The notes below the pieces were generated by a model. It saw only the letters and a list, made by a program, of their open reading frames with translations. It did not search any database and had not been told where the DNA came from. A program made the translations under genes and the position numbers. DNA of 64,000 bases from Blastococcus haudaquaticus (lineage in GTDB: Bacteria > Actinomycetota > Actinomycetes > Mycobacteriales > Geodermatophilaceae), in contig NZ_OCNK01000005.1 in NCBI RefSeq assembly GCF_900230285.1, positions 269,538 to 333,537 on the forward strand. The letters are read 5' to 3'. Positions 27,686-35,947 of the stretch are shown in pieces; position 1 is the stretch's first letter; every line of letters starts with the position of its first letter.

Positions 27686-28735
27686 ATGCCGAAGCAGCAG
27701 GGACGGCCCTCCCCCGGGCGCTCGTTCTACCTCCTCTCCACCTCCTGCGGCACGCTCGCGGTCGCCGCGGTCGTCTCTGCGGTGTATCCGGCGCCCGGCG
27801 CCGCGCCCCGTCCCAGCGCCGACCGTGCCCCGGCCGTCCAGTGGGACGAGTACTGGGAGGACGTCGACGAATCGGCGCCCCTCGGCGGCGGGCCGCTCGA
27901 GATCCCGACGATCGGCGAGGTCCCCGACGACTACGACGAGCGGTACGCCGCGCTGGACGCCGCCCGCGGGGCCGAGGACGCGAGCGAGGACGCCGGCGAC
28001 GACTGGGCGCTGCCCCCGATGGACTACTACATCCCGGGTCATTCGGACTGGGCCGAGCTCCCGGAGGAGGACGCACCGCCGGAGCCGGTGAATCCCGAGC
28101 CGGTGATTCCCGAGCCGTTCACTCCGGCTGTCCCTGCCGCACCCGAACCACCCGCTCCGACCGACACCCCGCCGCCCCCGGTCGAGCCGCCGCCCCCGCC
28201 GCCCCCGGTCGGCCCGCCGCCCCCGCCGCCGGTCACGACGCCGACCGTCCCGACGACGCCCGTGATCCCGCCCCCGCCGGACGAGCCGGCTCCGCCCGCT
28301 CCCCCGGTCCCCGAGCCGCCCGCCGACCGGGTGCTGGCTCTCGGCGAGCGCTACGACCTCCTCGCCCCCGACGGGACGCTCCTCTTCTCCCTCACGCTGG
28401 TCCGGGTGGAGGACGACGTGACCTGTACGGCCCCGGACAGCGTTCCCCCGGAGAACGGGCACCTCGTCGGGTTGCACCTCGAGATCGCCGCGGCGCCGGA
28501 GTCCACACCCCCCGTCCCGAACCCTGCGGACTTCGGTTTCCTGGATGGCGACGCCCGCACCGACGATGTCGACACCGACAGCGCGGCCGCCTGCCTCGTC
28601 GAGCCCGAACTGCCGCCGTCCGCCGAGGAGGGCCGGCCGGCCGCGCAGACGATCGTCGTCGACGTCCCGGCCCTGACCGGCACCCTCGTCTACCGGCCGG
28701 AGGACTGGCCGACGGGCCTGCGCTGGCGCCTCTGA
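27686..28735 (+). CDS. Proline-rich exported protein of unknown function
   Basis: A 349-residue protein with an N-terminal hydrophobic segment (about 13-37) that could be a signal peptide or anchor, an acidic region rich in D, E, Y and W (50-135) and a long proline-rich linker with runs of PPPP (about 135-245). The C-terminal part (about 250-349) contains LALGERYDLLAPDGTLLFSLTLVRVEDDVTC and resembles DUF4352-type extracellular beta-sandwich domains. The layout suggests a wall-spanning or surface protein. I do not recognise a function. The previous gene ends 171 bp upstream. Confidence 0.75.
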   Translation: MPKQQGRPSPGRSFYLLSTSCGTLAVAAVVSAVYPAPGAAPRPSADRAPAVQWDEYWEDVDESAPLGGGPLEIPTIGEVPDDYDERYAALDAARGAEDASEDAGDDWALPPMDYYIPGHSDWAELPEEDAPPEPVNPEPVIPEPFTPAVPAAPEPPAPTDTPPPPVEPPPPPPPVGPPPPPPVTTPTVPTTPVIPPPPDEPAPPAPPVPEPPADRVLALGERYDLLAPDGTLLFSLTLVRVEDDVTCTAPDSVPPENGHLVGLHLEIAAAPESTPPVPNPADFGFLDGDARTDDVDTDSAAACLVEPELPPSAEEGRPAAQTIVVDVPALTGTLVYRPEDWPTGLRWRL

Positions 28736-28806
28736 CCGACCGGCGCCGCGCTCCGGGCGCTCCCGTGCGAGGCTCGCGGGATCCCCCGACGAGAGGTGGC
28801 CGTCCC

Positions 28807-29223
28807 GTGCCCTCCGACAGCGTCCTGGCCGCCCGCGTGCAGGCAGTGCTCGACATCCCGCTGCACCGCTTCCTCGGGATGGAACTGCGGGACCCGGCCG
28901 AACCGTCGGCCGGCATCTGGTTCCCGGTGGCCCCGGCGACACAGAACCAGGCGGCGGTCCTGCACGGCGGCGTCGTCTACACCCTCATGGACGTCGCGTC
29001 CTTCCTGGCGCTGCTCCCCTCGCTCTCCGACGCCGAGCACGCGGTCACCCACGACCTCACCGTGTCGCTGCTCCGGCCGGTCGCCGCGGACGCCCGGGTG
29101 GACATCACCGGCACCGTGCTGCGCCGCGGCCGCGCGGTCGCCTTCATGCGCGCCGAGGCGACCGTCGACGGGCAGGTCGTCGCCGCCGCGCAGGTGACGA
29201 AGAGCGTCGTCCGCGTCGGCTGA
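28807..29223 (+). CDS. PaaI-type hotdog thioesterase
   Basis: A 138-residue hotdog-fold protein of the PaaI/YbgC-like thioesterase superfamily, expected to hydrolyse acyl- or aryl-CoA thioesters. The family signature is QNQAAVLHGGVVYTLMDVAS (hotdog helix with the HGG motif), followed by TVSLLRPV and GRAVAFMRAEATVDG. The GTG start is taken because GAGAGG lies about 11 bases upstream and similarity begins close to it. It stands alone between the proline-rich protein and the convergent dehydrogenase. Confidence 0.85.
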   Translation: MPSDSVLAARVQAVLDIPLHRFLGMELRDPAEPSAGIWFPVAPATQNQAAVLHGGVVYTLMDVASFLALLPSLSDAEHAVTHDLTVSLLRPVAADARVDITGTVLRRGRAVAFMRAEATVDGQVVAAAQVTKSVVRVG

Positions 29224-29321
29224 TCCGGGGCCGACCTCGCCCCATGGCCGCCGGCCGCGCGGTCTGCCGCGGAACCGGGTGCCCTACCGCGTGGTCACGA
29301 GCGGTGAGGGCCGCTCAGCCG

Positions 29322-30611
29322 TCACCAGAGCGACATCGACCTCCGGAAGATGCCGGCGATGTCGTCCTCGGTGACCTCCTTGGGGCTGGTCGCGAGCAGC
29401 CGCTGCTGCTTCATCGCGCCGTCCACCAGGTCCGGGATGTCGTTCTCCTCGAAGCCCACGGCGCCGACGCCGTTGGGGATGTCGATGTCGCGCATCAGGT
29501 CGGCGAGCACCATCGGCAGGAACTCCTGCGGCGTCGTCGGGATGCCGGCGTTGGGCGCCAGCAGTTGCGCCGCGCGCACGTGCCGGTCCGGGGAGGCGTC
29601 GAAGGTGAACCGGAACGCCTCCGGCGCCGTCAGGGCCACCGACATCCCGTGCGGCACCATCGGCTCGCCGGCCGGGTAGTCCTTGGGGTGGAAGTCCTTC
29701 ACCTGGCCGGCGATGGGATAGGCGTTGGCGTGCGGGATGTGCACCCCGGCGTTGCCGAACCCCATGCCCGCGAACGTGGCCGCCATCGCCATGTCCGACC
29801 GTGCCTGCACCTCGTCACCGTGCCGCACCGCCCGCCGGAACGAGCCCGCGAGCAACGACAGGGCCTTCTCCGACCACATGTCGGAGATGGGGTTCGAGCC
29901 GCAGTAGGGCACCCGCTGGTCGGGGTTCTTCCGGTCGTAGGTCGTGTACCAGCGCGCGGTGTAGCTCTCCAGGGCGTGGCAGAGGATGTCCATCCCCGAG
30001 GCCGCCGTGACGCCGGACGGCTGGGTGAGCGTGAGGTCGGGATCGATCACCGCCAGCGTCGGGCGCAGCCGTGCGTGGCTGATCCCGGTCTTCACCCGCG
30101 CCGAGATCACGTCCATCACGCAGATCGTGGTGCTCTCCGCGCCGGTGCCGGTCGTGGTCGGGACGGCGACCAGGGGCTTGAGCGGCTTCGGCGGCGCCTC
30201 CCCCTTGCCGACCGGGACGTTGACGTAGTCCATGAGCTCGCCGGGGTTGGTGGAGAGCAGGTTGATCGCCTTGGCGGTGTCGATGCTCGACCCGCCGCCC
30301 ACCGCCACGAAGGCGTCCCACGGCCCGCTCGACCGGGCCTCCTCGATCGCGGCGATGAGGCTCTGGTCGGTCGGCTCGACGTGCACCCCGTCGTACACGC
30401 GGGCCTCGATGCCGAACTGCGCCATCTGGTCGGCCACCCGCTGCGGGATCCCGGTCGCGGCCAGGCCGGCGTCGGTGACCACCAGGACGCGTTCGACCCC
30501 GTAGCGGCTGAGGTCGTAGCCGATCTCGTCGGACGCCCCGGAGCCGAACTTGAGCTGCGGCGCGCCGTAGGTGAACACGGACTCAGGGTTGGCGGGTGTC
30601 GTGGCGCTCAT
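29322..30611 (-). CDS. Iron-containing alcohol dehydrogenase, hydroxyacid-oxoacid transhydrogenase type
   Basis: A 429-residue group III dehydrogenase. The NAD-binding region DAFVAVGGGSSIDTAKAINLL and the conserved VPTTTGTGAEST are seen, with iron ligands expected among D, H and H in SGMDILCHALESY and the later GVHIPHANAYP. The overall pattern, including HARLRPTLAVIDPDLTLTQPSGVTAASGMDILCHALES, is closest to the ADHFE1/HOT branch, which transfers hydride between 4-hydroxybutyrate and 2-oxoglutarate; a plain alcohol dehydrogenase is the alternative. ATG 30611 with a GAGAGGGA site is chosen. It is divergent from the cyclase-ligase pair. Confidence 0.88.
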   Translation of the reverse strand: MSATTPANPESVFTYGAPQLKFGSGASDEIGYDLSRYGVERVLVVTDAGLAATGIPQRVADQMAQFGIEARVYDGVHVEPTDQSLIAAIEEARSSGPWDAFVAVGGGSSIDTAKAINLLSTNPGELMDYVNVPVGKGEAPPKPLKPLVAVPTTTGTGAESTTICVMDVISARVKTGISHARLRPTLAVIDPDLTLTQPSGVTAASGMDILCHALESYTARWYTTYDRKNPDQRVPYCGSNPISDMWSEKALSLLAGSFRRAVRHGDEVQARSDMAMAATFAGMGFGNAGVHIPHANAYPIAGQVKDFHPKDYPAGEPMVPHGMSVALTAPEAFRFTFDASPDRHVRAAQLLAPNAGIPTTPQEFLPMVLADLMRDIDIPNGVGAVGFEENDIPDLVDGAMKQQRLLATSPKEVTEDDIAGIFRRSMSLW

Positions 30612-30654
30612 GGCGTCCCTCTCGGCGGTCGGACGGCGGGCGTGCGGGGCGGCG

Positions 30655-30674
30655 GTTGCACCGAATGTTGCACG
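30655..30674. promoter_or_regulatory. Direct repeat in the adh/cyclase divergent promoter
   Basis: GTTGCAC occurs twice with a 12-bp period inside the 134-bp gap between the divergent dehydrogenase and cyclase genes. It could be a regulator site shared by both; the regulator is not in the window. Confidence 0.4.
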
Positions 30675-30745
30675 CGCTTGTGGTGAGCACCACACCGGCG
30701 AACACTCCGGGAACGCGACCACCGCTCCTAGCCCTGGAGGCCCCG

Positions 30746-31714
30746 ATGACCGAATCCCCCACGACTCCCCCCGCCCTCGGCGACCTGCTGAAGGACTCGC
30801 CGACGAACTGGGGGAAGTGGGGGGACGACGACGAGGTCGGCGCCCTCAACTACCTGGGCCCCGAGCAGGTCCTCGCCGCCGTCCAACTGGTCAGCTCCGG
30901 CAAGGTGTTCACCCTCCAGCGGCTCATCGGCGACCCCAAGGGCGACCCGGTCTGGCCCGGCCGCACCCCCGCGGTCCGCACCCAGGTGCTCGACGAGGGC
31001 GACTGGGACGAGGGCGGCAAGGGGCCGTCGTACCCCGGCGGCCTGCACTACGCCGACGACAAGATCGACGCCTACCTGCAGGGCTCGACGCAGTACGACG
31101 CCCTCGGCCACCTCTGGTACGACGGCAAGATCTGGAACGGCTACGACGCGCGCACCACCATCGGCGGCCTGCAGAAGGCCAGCGTGCAGCCCATCGCCGA
31201 GCGCGGCATCGTCGGCCGCGCCGTCCTGCTGGACATGGCCCGCTTCCGGGGCAAGAACACCCTGGACAAGGGCGAGACCTTCACCCACGAGGACCTCGTC
31301 GCCTGCGCCGAGGCGCAGGGCACGCCCATCCAGAAGCGCGACATCCTCGTCGTCCGGACCAACTTCCTCGCGCTTTTCCACGAGCAGGGCGATGCCTTCT
31401 ACGAGGGCTTCAACGAGCCGGGCCTGGTCTACAGCCCGGAGCTCGTGCAGTGGTTCGCCGACATGGAGATCCCGAACCTCGTCACCGACACGATCGCCAA
31501 CGAGGTGACCATGGACCCGAACAACGGCGTCGCACTCGTGCTGCACAGCGCGCTGATGCGCAACCTCGGCGTCACGCTCACCGAGATCGCCGACCTGGAG
31601 CAGCTGGCCGCCGACTGCGCCGAGGACGGCCGGTACGCCTTCCTCTACGTCGCCGCCCCGCTGAAGGTCGCGAAGGCCGCCGGCACGCCGGTCAACCCCG
31701 TCGTCATCAAGTGA
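30746..31714 (+). CDS. Cyclase family protein (kynurenine formamidase-like)
   Basis: A 322-residue metal-dependent hydrolase of the cyclase family (PF04199), related to kynurenine formamidase and isatin hydrolase. The metal-site region is seen as STQYDALGHLWYDGKIWNGY, a variant of the usual HxGTHxDxPxH. GALNYLGPEQVLAAVQLV at the start and FHEQGD later fit the long subfamily often annotated simply as cyclase. ATG 30746 has CTGGAGG six bases upstream. It ends four bases before the acyl-CoA ligase, so the two form an operon, perhaps for degradation of an aromatic or cyclic compound. Confidence 0.85.
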   Translation: MTESPTTPPALGDLLKDSPTNWGKWGDDDEVGALNYLGPEQVLAAVQLVSSGKVFTLQRLIGDPKGDPVWPGRTPAVRTQVLDEGDWDEGGKGPSYPGGLHYADDKIDAYLQGSTQYDALGHLWYDGKIWNGYDARTTIGGLQKASVQPIAERGIVGRAVLLDMARFRGKNTLDKGETFTHEDLVACAEAQGTPIQKRDILVVRTNFLALFHEQGDAFYEGFNEPGLVYSPELVQWFADMEIPNLVTDTIANEVTMDPNNGVALVLHSALMRNLGVTLTEIADLEQLAADCAEDGRYAFLYVAAPLKVAKAAGTPVNPVVIK

Positions 31715-31718
31715 CGCC

Positions 31719-33368
31719 ATGACCGCCTACGACGAACGGCCGTGGCTGTCGCTCTACGGCGACCAGCCGGCCGACTACGACATCGAGTTCGACGACGCCC
31801 TCGACATGTTCCGGGCCGGGGTGGCGAAGGACCCCTCCGCCGTCGCCCTGCGGTACTTCGACGGCGTGGTCACCCGGCAGGAGCTCGACGAGCTCAGCGA
31901 CGGGCTGGCGAACGGGCTGCTGGCGAACGGGTTCGCTCCGGGCGACCGGCTGGCCGTCTACCTGCAGAACGTCCCGCAGTTCGTCATCGCGATGGTCGCC
32001 GCCTGGAAGGCCGGCGGCGTCATGGTGTCGATCAACCCCATGAGCCGGCAGCGGGAGCTCACCTACCTGCTCAAGGACTCCGGGGCCACGGTGCTCGTCT
32101 CGCTGGAGGCGCTGTACGACTCGGTCGCCCGCGACGTGGTCCCCGACACCGACGTCCGCCTGGTCCTGACCACCAGCGAGCTCGAGTTCCAGACACGGGA
32201 CGACGAGCGCCTCTTCGCCGGCATGGAGCGCCGGCGCCACGAGGGGACGACGGACTTCGGCGAGTTCGTGCAGCAGCACCGAGGGCAGGCCCCGCCCCCG
32301 GTGGCACTCGGCCCGGACGACGTCGCGTTCCTGACCTACACCTCGGGGACGACGGGCGTGCCCAAGGGCGCGATGAACACCCACCGCAACGTCGTCTTCA
32401 CCGCGCAGGTCTACCGCGACTGGGTGCACGCCGGGCAGGACGGCGGCGCGATCTTCGGCGTCGCCCCGCTGTTCCACATCACCGGGCTGATCGGCCACAT
32501 CGCCGTGAGCATGCTCGCGCCGGCGCCGCTCGTGCTGGCCTACCGGTTCGAGCCGCAGGTGGTGCTGGACGCCTTCGCCGAGCACCGGCCGACGTTCACC
32601 ATCGGGGCGATCACCGCGTTCAGCGCACTGCTCAACGCCCCGGGGTTCAGCAAGGACCACTTCGCGTCGTTCACCTCGATCTACTCCGGCGGCGCGGCCA
32701 TCTCCCCCACCGCCGAGCAGGGCTTCCTCCAGGCGACGGGCAAGCAGGTGCACAACGCCTACGGCCTCACCGAGACGACGTCGCCCATGACGGTCACGCC
32801 GTTCGGCTCGCCGTCACCGGTGGACCCGACGTCCGGTGCCCTGTCGGTGGGGGTGCCGGCGCCGAACACGGTCGTCCGCATCCAGGACGACGACGGCAAC
32901 GACCTGCCGCTGGGTGAGATCGGCGAGATCGTGGCCGACGGGCCGCAGGTGGTCGCCGGCTACTGGGGCAAGCCGGAGGAGACCGCGGCCAACCTGCCCG
33001 GCGGGGCGCTGAAGAGCGGCGACGTGGGGTTCATGAACCCGGACGGCTGGGTGTTCATCGTCGACCGCAAGAAGGACATGATCAACGCGTCGGGGTACAA
33101 GGTGTGGCCGCGCGAGGTCGAGGACGTCCTGGCCGAGCACGCCGCCGTGCGGGAGTCCGCCGTGGTGGGCGTGCCCGACGAGAAGCGCGGCGAGACGGTG
33201 AAGGCCTTCGTCAGCCTCAAGGCCGGCGCGACGGTCACCGAGGAGGAGCTGATCGCGCACTGCAAGGAGCGGATGGCCGCCTACAAGTACCCGCGCAGCG
33301 TCGTCCTCGTCGACGAGCTGCCCAAGACGGTGACCGGCAAGATCCTGCGCCGAGAGCTCCGCGGATGA
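31719..33368 (+). CDS. Acyl-CoA synthetase (AMP-forming)
   Basis: A 549-residue ANL-superfamily ligase that activates a carboxylic acid through an acyl-AMP to the CoA thioester. The P-loop-like LTYTSGTTGVPKGAM (about 205-219), the NAYGLTETTSP motif, the DVGFMNPDGWVFIVDRKKDM hinge region and the terminal lysine in PKTVTGKILRREL are all present, so it should be active. Length fits medium- or long-chain acyl ligases. Coupled to the cyclase gene, it may activate the product of that reaction. The substrate is not known. Confidence 0.93.
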   Translation: MTAYDERPWLSLYGDQPADYDIEFDDALDMFRAGVAKDPSAVALRYFDGVVTRQELDELSDGLANGLLANGFAPGDRLAVYLQNVPQFVIAMVAAWKAGGVMVSINPMSRQRELTYLLKDSGATVLVSLEALYDSVARDVVPDTDVRLVLTTSELEFQTRDDERLFAGMERRRHEGTTDFGEFVQQHRGQAPPPVALGPDDVAFLTYTSGTTGVPKGAMNTHRNVVFTAQVYRDWVHAGQDGGAIFGVAPLFHITGLIGHIAVSMLAPAPLVLAYRFEPQVVLDAFAEHRPTFTIGAITAFSALLNAPGFSKDHFASFTSIYSGGAAISPTAEQGFLQATGKQVHNAYGLTETTSPMTVTPFGSPSPVDPTSGALSVGVPAPNTVVRIQDDDGNDLPLGEIGEIVADGPQVVAGYWGKPEETAANLPGGALKSGDVGFMNPDGWVFIVDRKKDMINASGYKVWPREVEDVLAEHAAVRESAVVGVPDEKRGETVKAFVSLKAGATVTEEELIAHCKERMAAYKYPRSVVLVDELPKTVTGKILRRELRG

Positions 33369-33373
33369 ACAGC

Positions 33374-33406
33374 GCACCCGACGGCGCGCGGCGCGCCGTC
33401 GGGTGC
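33374..33406. terminator. Near-perfect hairpin after the ligase operon
   Basis: Arms GCACCCGACGGCGCGC and GCGCGCCGTCGGGTGC flank a one-base centre and form one of the strongest stems in the window, six bases after the ligase stop. There is no U-tract. It is very likely the operon terminator. Confidence 0.7.
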
Positions 33407-33421
33407 GGCAGGCTCGCTCCC

Positions 33422-33544
33422 ATGACCACCGGACCCGAGGACCCGCAGCCCCGCGACATCGCCGTCGAGCAGGAGAGCGCCGAGGTGGAGGCCGACCTGG
33501 AGGCCCAGAGCGAACCGGACGGTCAGCCGTCGGGGGAATCCTGA
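33422..33544 (+). CDS. Possible 40-residue acidic protein
   Basis: A short frame from ATG 33422 encodes 40 residues, very rich in glutamate, aspartate and proline, with no hydrophobic core (MTTGPEDPQPRDIAVEQESA at the start). It lies between the terminator and the kinase gene and ends 27 bases before the kinase start. There is no good ribosome site but the leader is very short. It may be a disordered small protein or chance; no family is recognised. Confidence 0.35.
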   Translation: MTTGPEDPQPRDIAVEQESAEVEADLEAQSEPDGQPSGES

Positions 33545-33571
33545 CGGCGGCGGCGGGGTACGGACAGGCGC

Positions 33572-34795
33572 ATGAGCGCTGACACCGGACCGCAGACCCG
33601 CGTGGTCGCGGGGCGGTACGCGCTCGGCCAGATGCTGGGCAAGGGCGGCATGGGCACCGTCTGGCTGGCGACCGACCAAATCCTGGAGCGCCAGGTGGCC
33701 CTCAAGGAGGTCACCTTCTCGATCCACGTGACCGAGGAGGAACGCGCCGTCCTCCGCGAGCGCACCATGCGGGAGGCCCGCGCGGCCGCCCGGCTGGAGC
33801 ACCCGCACGTCGCGACCGTCTACGACGTCGTGGAGGAGGGCGGCAAGCCGTGGCTGGTGATGAAGCACGTCGCCGCCCGCAGCCTGCAGGAAGTGCTGGA
33901 GGAGCAGGGCCCGCTCCCACCCCGCGCCGTCGCACGGATCGGCCTCGACGTCCTGGACGCGCTCGAGGCGGCGCACGAGATCGGGATCGTGCACCGGGAC
34001 GTCAAGCCGGCCAACGTGCTGGTCTCCGCCGACGGCCGGGCCTGCCTCACCGACTTCGGGATCGCCACCAGCACCGGCGACTCGAGCCTCACCACGCAGG
34101 GCGCGCTCATCGGCTCCCCCTCCTACATGGCTCCGGAACGGGCCCACGGCGAGGAGCCGAGGCCACCCGTCGACCTCTGGTCGCTGGGCGCGACGCTCTA
34201 CGCCGCCGTCGAGGGACGTCCACCCTTCGACCGCGGCGAGGCGATGGCCACATTGATGTCCGTCGTCTCCGAGCACCCGGCGCCCACGCTGCGCGCCGGT
34301 CCCCTCGAGCCGGTTCTCGGGCTCCTCCTGACCAAGGACCCCGCCGGCCGCGGAACCGCCGAGACCGTGCGACCTCGCCTGCAGGCGATCGCCGCCGGCC
34401 GGGTACCGGACCCGGTCGCGGCTCCCCCGCGGCAGGCGGCACCGCCGCCGCGGGCGGCGGCCCCGCCACCGCCGACCCCCGCCCGTGTCCCGGGCAACTC
34501 GGTGGAGCGGATCGACTCCGACGACCTCCGGAAACTGGCCAGCGCATCCAAGGCGCTCCTGGGCTCCGTCGCCCGGGACGCTCGTGACGTCCTCTCCGAG
34601 CGCCGCCGCGAGCGCAAGGACGAGCGCCGCAGCCCGGCCCGGCCGGCCGCCGCGGCGCCGCCTGCCGCTCCCCCGCGCCGCAGGCGTTTCAAGCGACGCT
34701 GGGTCGTCGTCCCCGTGCTCACCACCGTGGTGGTCGTCGTCGCGCTGCTCGTGGGGGCGGCGATCGCGCTGGCCGCGGTCTTCGGCCTGCTCTGA
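33572..34795 (+). CDS. Membrane-anchored Ser/Thr protein kinase without extracellular domain
   Basis: A 407-residue Hanks-type kinase. The glycine loop is LGKGGMGTVW, the ATP lysine K45 in VALKEV, catalytic D143 in HRDVKPAN and D161 in TDFG; PSYMAPERA marks the activation segment end. After a Pro/Ala-rich and then basic juxtamembrane linker (about 275-375), one transmembrane helix (about 377-403) ends the protein, so there is no PASTA or other sensor outside, unlike PknB or PknA. The linker holds many Ser, Arg and Lys residues. It is convergent with the potassium channel gene, four bases apart. Confidence 0.93.
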   Translation: MSADTGPQTRVVAGRYALGQMLGKGGMGTVWLATDQILERQVALKEVTFSIHVTEEERAVLRERTMREARAAARLEHPHVATVYDVVEEGGKPWLVMKHVAARSLQEVLEEQGPLPPRAVARIGLDVLDALEAAHEIGIVHRDVKPANVLVSADGRACLTDFGIATSTGDSSLTTQGALIGSPSYMAPERAHGEEPRPPVDLWSLGATLYAAVEGRPPFDRGEAMATLMSVVSEHPAPTLRAGPLEPVLGLLLTKDPAGRGTAETVRPRLQAIAAGRVPDPVAAPPRQAAPPPRAAAPPPPTPARVPGNSVERIDSDDLRKLASASKALLGSVARDARDVLSERRRERKDERRSPARPAAAAPPAAPPRRRRFKRRWVVVPVLTTVVVVVALLVGAAIALAAVFGLL

Positions 34796-34799
34796 CCGC

Positions 34800-35831
34800 T
34801 CAGCGCCTCGCCGCGAGCCGAGCCGCGTCGATCCGCTCCGAGGCCACGTAGTAGAGCGTCGTCCCCTCCGGGACCGGCGTCTCCCACGGCGGGCTCACCA
34901 CGAGGCCGTCGCCGCCCCGCACCGCGAGGAGGGTCGCGCCGAAGGTGCGCCCGAACCAGGTCTGGCAGTCGCCGAACGACCGGTGCGGGAAGCCGGCGGG
35001 CACGCGCATCGAGTAGGTGTTGCCGTGTCCGCCGCTGCTCATGAGGTCGTTGTAGATCTGCGTGATGCCGGGATCGGTCGCCTCCTCCGAGAGCAGGAAC
35101 GGCATGTGCCACTGCACGGCCTGCACGCCCGCGTTCACGTAGCGCAGGTTCTCCCGCCGCCCCAGGTCACGGACGGCGGCGACCAGGTGGATGTCGGGGT
35201 TGGCGTGGTCGATGGCCACGGCGATCGCCAGCGTCTCGTTGTCGTCCCGCCCGTCGATGACCGCCGTCCGGGCGTGCTGCACGCAGGCGCGGGTCATGAC
35301 GTCCTCGCGGGTCAGGTCACCGCGGACGAAGTGCACGGCCGGCTGATCCGGCATGGGGTTCTCCGGCACGTCGTCCCAGGCACACAGGGCCACCTGGAAG
35401 CGGCCCTCCGCGGTCAGCTCGGCGACGATCCGCTCCGTGCGGCCCGGCCAGTAGCCGAGCAGGACGACGTGGTCGGACAGGTCCAGGGGAACCACACCTC
35501 TCAGTCGCCGGCCCCGGATCGACTGCAGGGCACCGGCCAGCTGGGTGAACAGGAGCGTGAGCGTGACGATGCCGCCGACGATCACGTAGAGCCCGACGAT
35601 CCGCCCGCCCGTCGACGCCGGGAAGACGTCGCCGTACCCGACGGTCGCCGACGTGACGAGGAAGTACCACCAGTAGGTGCCGGGCGCGGCGATCCCGCTG
35701 CTTGCCGGCTCGACCAGCGCCATGGCCAGCCAGCTGGACAGGAACACGAACAGCGCGACCGCCAGCGGCAACCGCCAGCCGTGCAGGCGCACCCGGAGGA
35801 ACCGCGACAGGCGGAGGATCAGGAACGGCAC
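34800..35831 (-). CDS. Two-helix potassium channel with RCK/TrkA-N domains
   Basis: A 343-residue channel subunit: TM1 (about 22-42), a pore helix and selectivity filter TSATVGYGDVFP (K+ signature TVGYGD), TM2 (about 77-100), then a cytoplasmic TrkA-N-like Rossmann domain starting DHVVLLGYWPGRTERIV and a further domain up to the C-terminus. It resembles MthK-type ligand-gated K+ channels, though the nucleotide motif is GYWPGR rather than the classical GxGxxG. It should conduct K+ under control of a cytosolic ligand or phosphorylation. The neighbouring kinase is convergent, so co-function is only a possibility. Confidence 0.9.
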   Translation of the reverse strand: MPFLILRLSRFLRVRLHGWRLPLAVALFVFLSSWLAMALVEPASSGIAAPGTYWWYFLVTSATVGYGDVFPASTGGRIVGLYVIVGGIVTLTLLFTQLAGALQSIRGRRLRGVVPLDLSDHVVLLGYWPGRTERIVAELTAEGRFQVALCAWDDVPENPMPDQPAVHFVRGDLTREDVMTRACVQHARTAVIDGRDDNETLAIAVAIDHANPDIHLVAAVRDLGRRENLRYVNAGVQAVQWHMPFLLSEEATDPGITQIYNDLMSSGGHGNTYSMRVPAGFPHRSFGDCQTWFGRTFGATLLAVRGGDGLVVSPPWETPVPEGTTLYYVASERIDAARLAARR

Positions 35832-35947
35832 CGGGCACTCCGAGGGCGTTCGGGCGGACAGCGCAAGCTACCGCCCCCGAGAGGGGGCCGACCGACGAGG
35901 ATGCGCACAGCGGGCAGCATGCCGTGTCGCGTCGTAACGTCCGGCAG

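Noticed and set aside
28039..28236. A glycine-rich minus-strand frame that looks like a PE-PGRS or elastin-type protein
   Set aside because: It is only the complement of the proline-rich codons of the plus-strand gene.
28130..28300. Possible tandem DNA repeat in CCGCCCCCG units
   Set aside because: It encodes the proline-rich linker, and the units are irregular; protein-level bias explains it.
21085..28735. Integrative element using tRNA-Met as attachment site
   Set aside because: No integrase gene and no second copy of the tRNA 3' end were found, so only a loose accessory block is claimed.
25580..28942. A 1120-codon minus-strand frame under the GH43 and proline-rich genes
   Set aside because: Long antisense frames are common opposite high-GC genes; the plus-strand genes have signal peptides and family motifs, while the antisense product resembles nothing.
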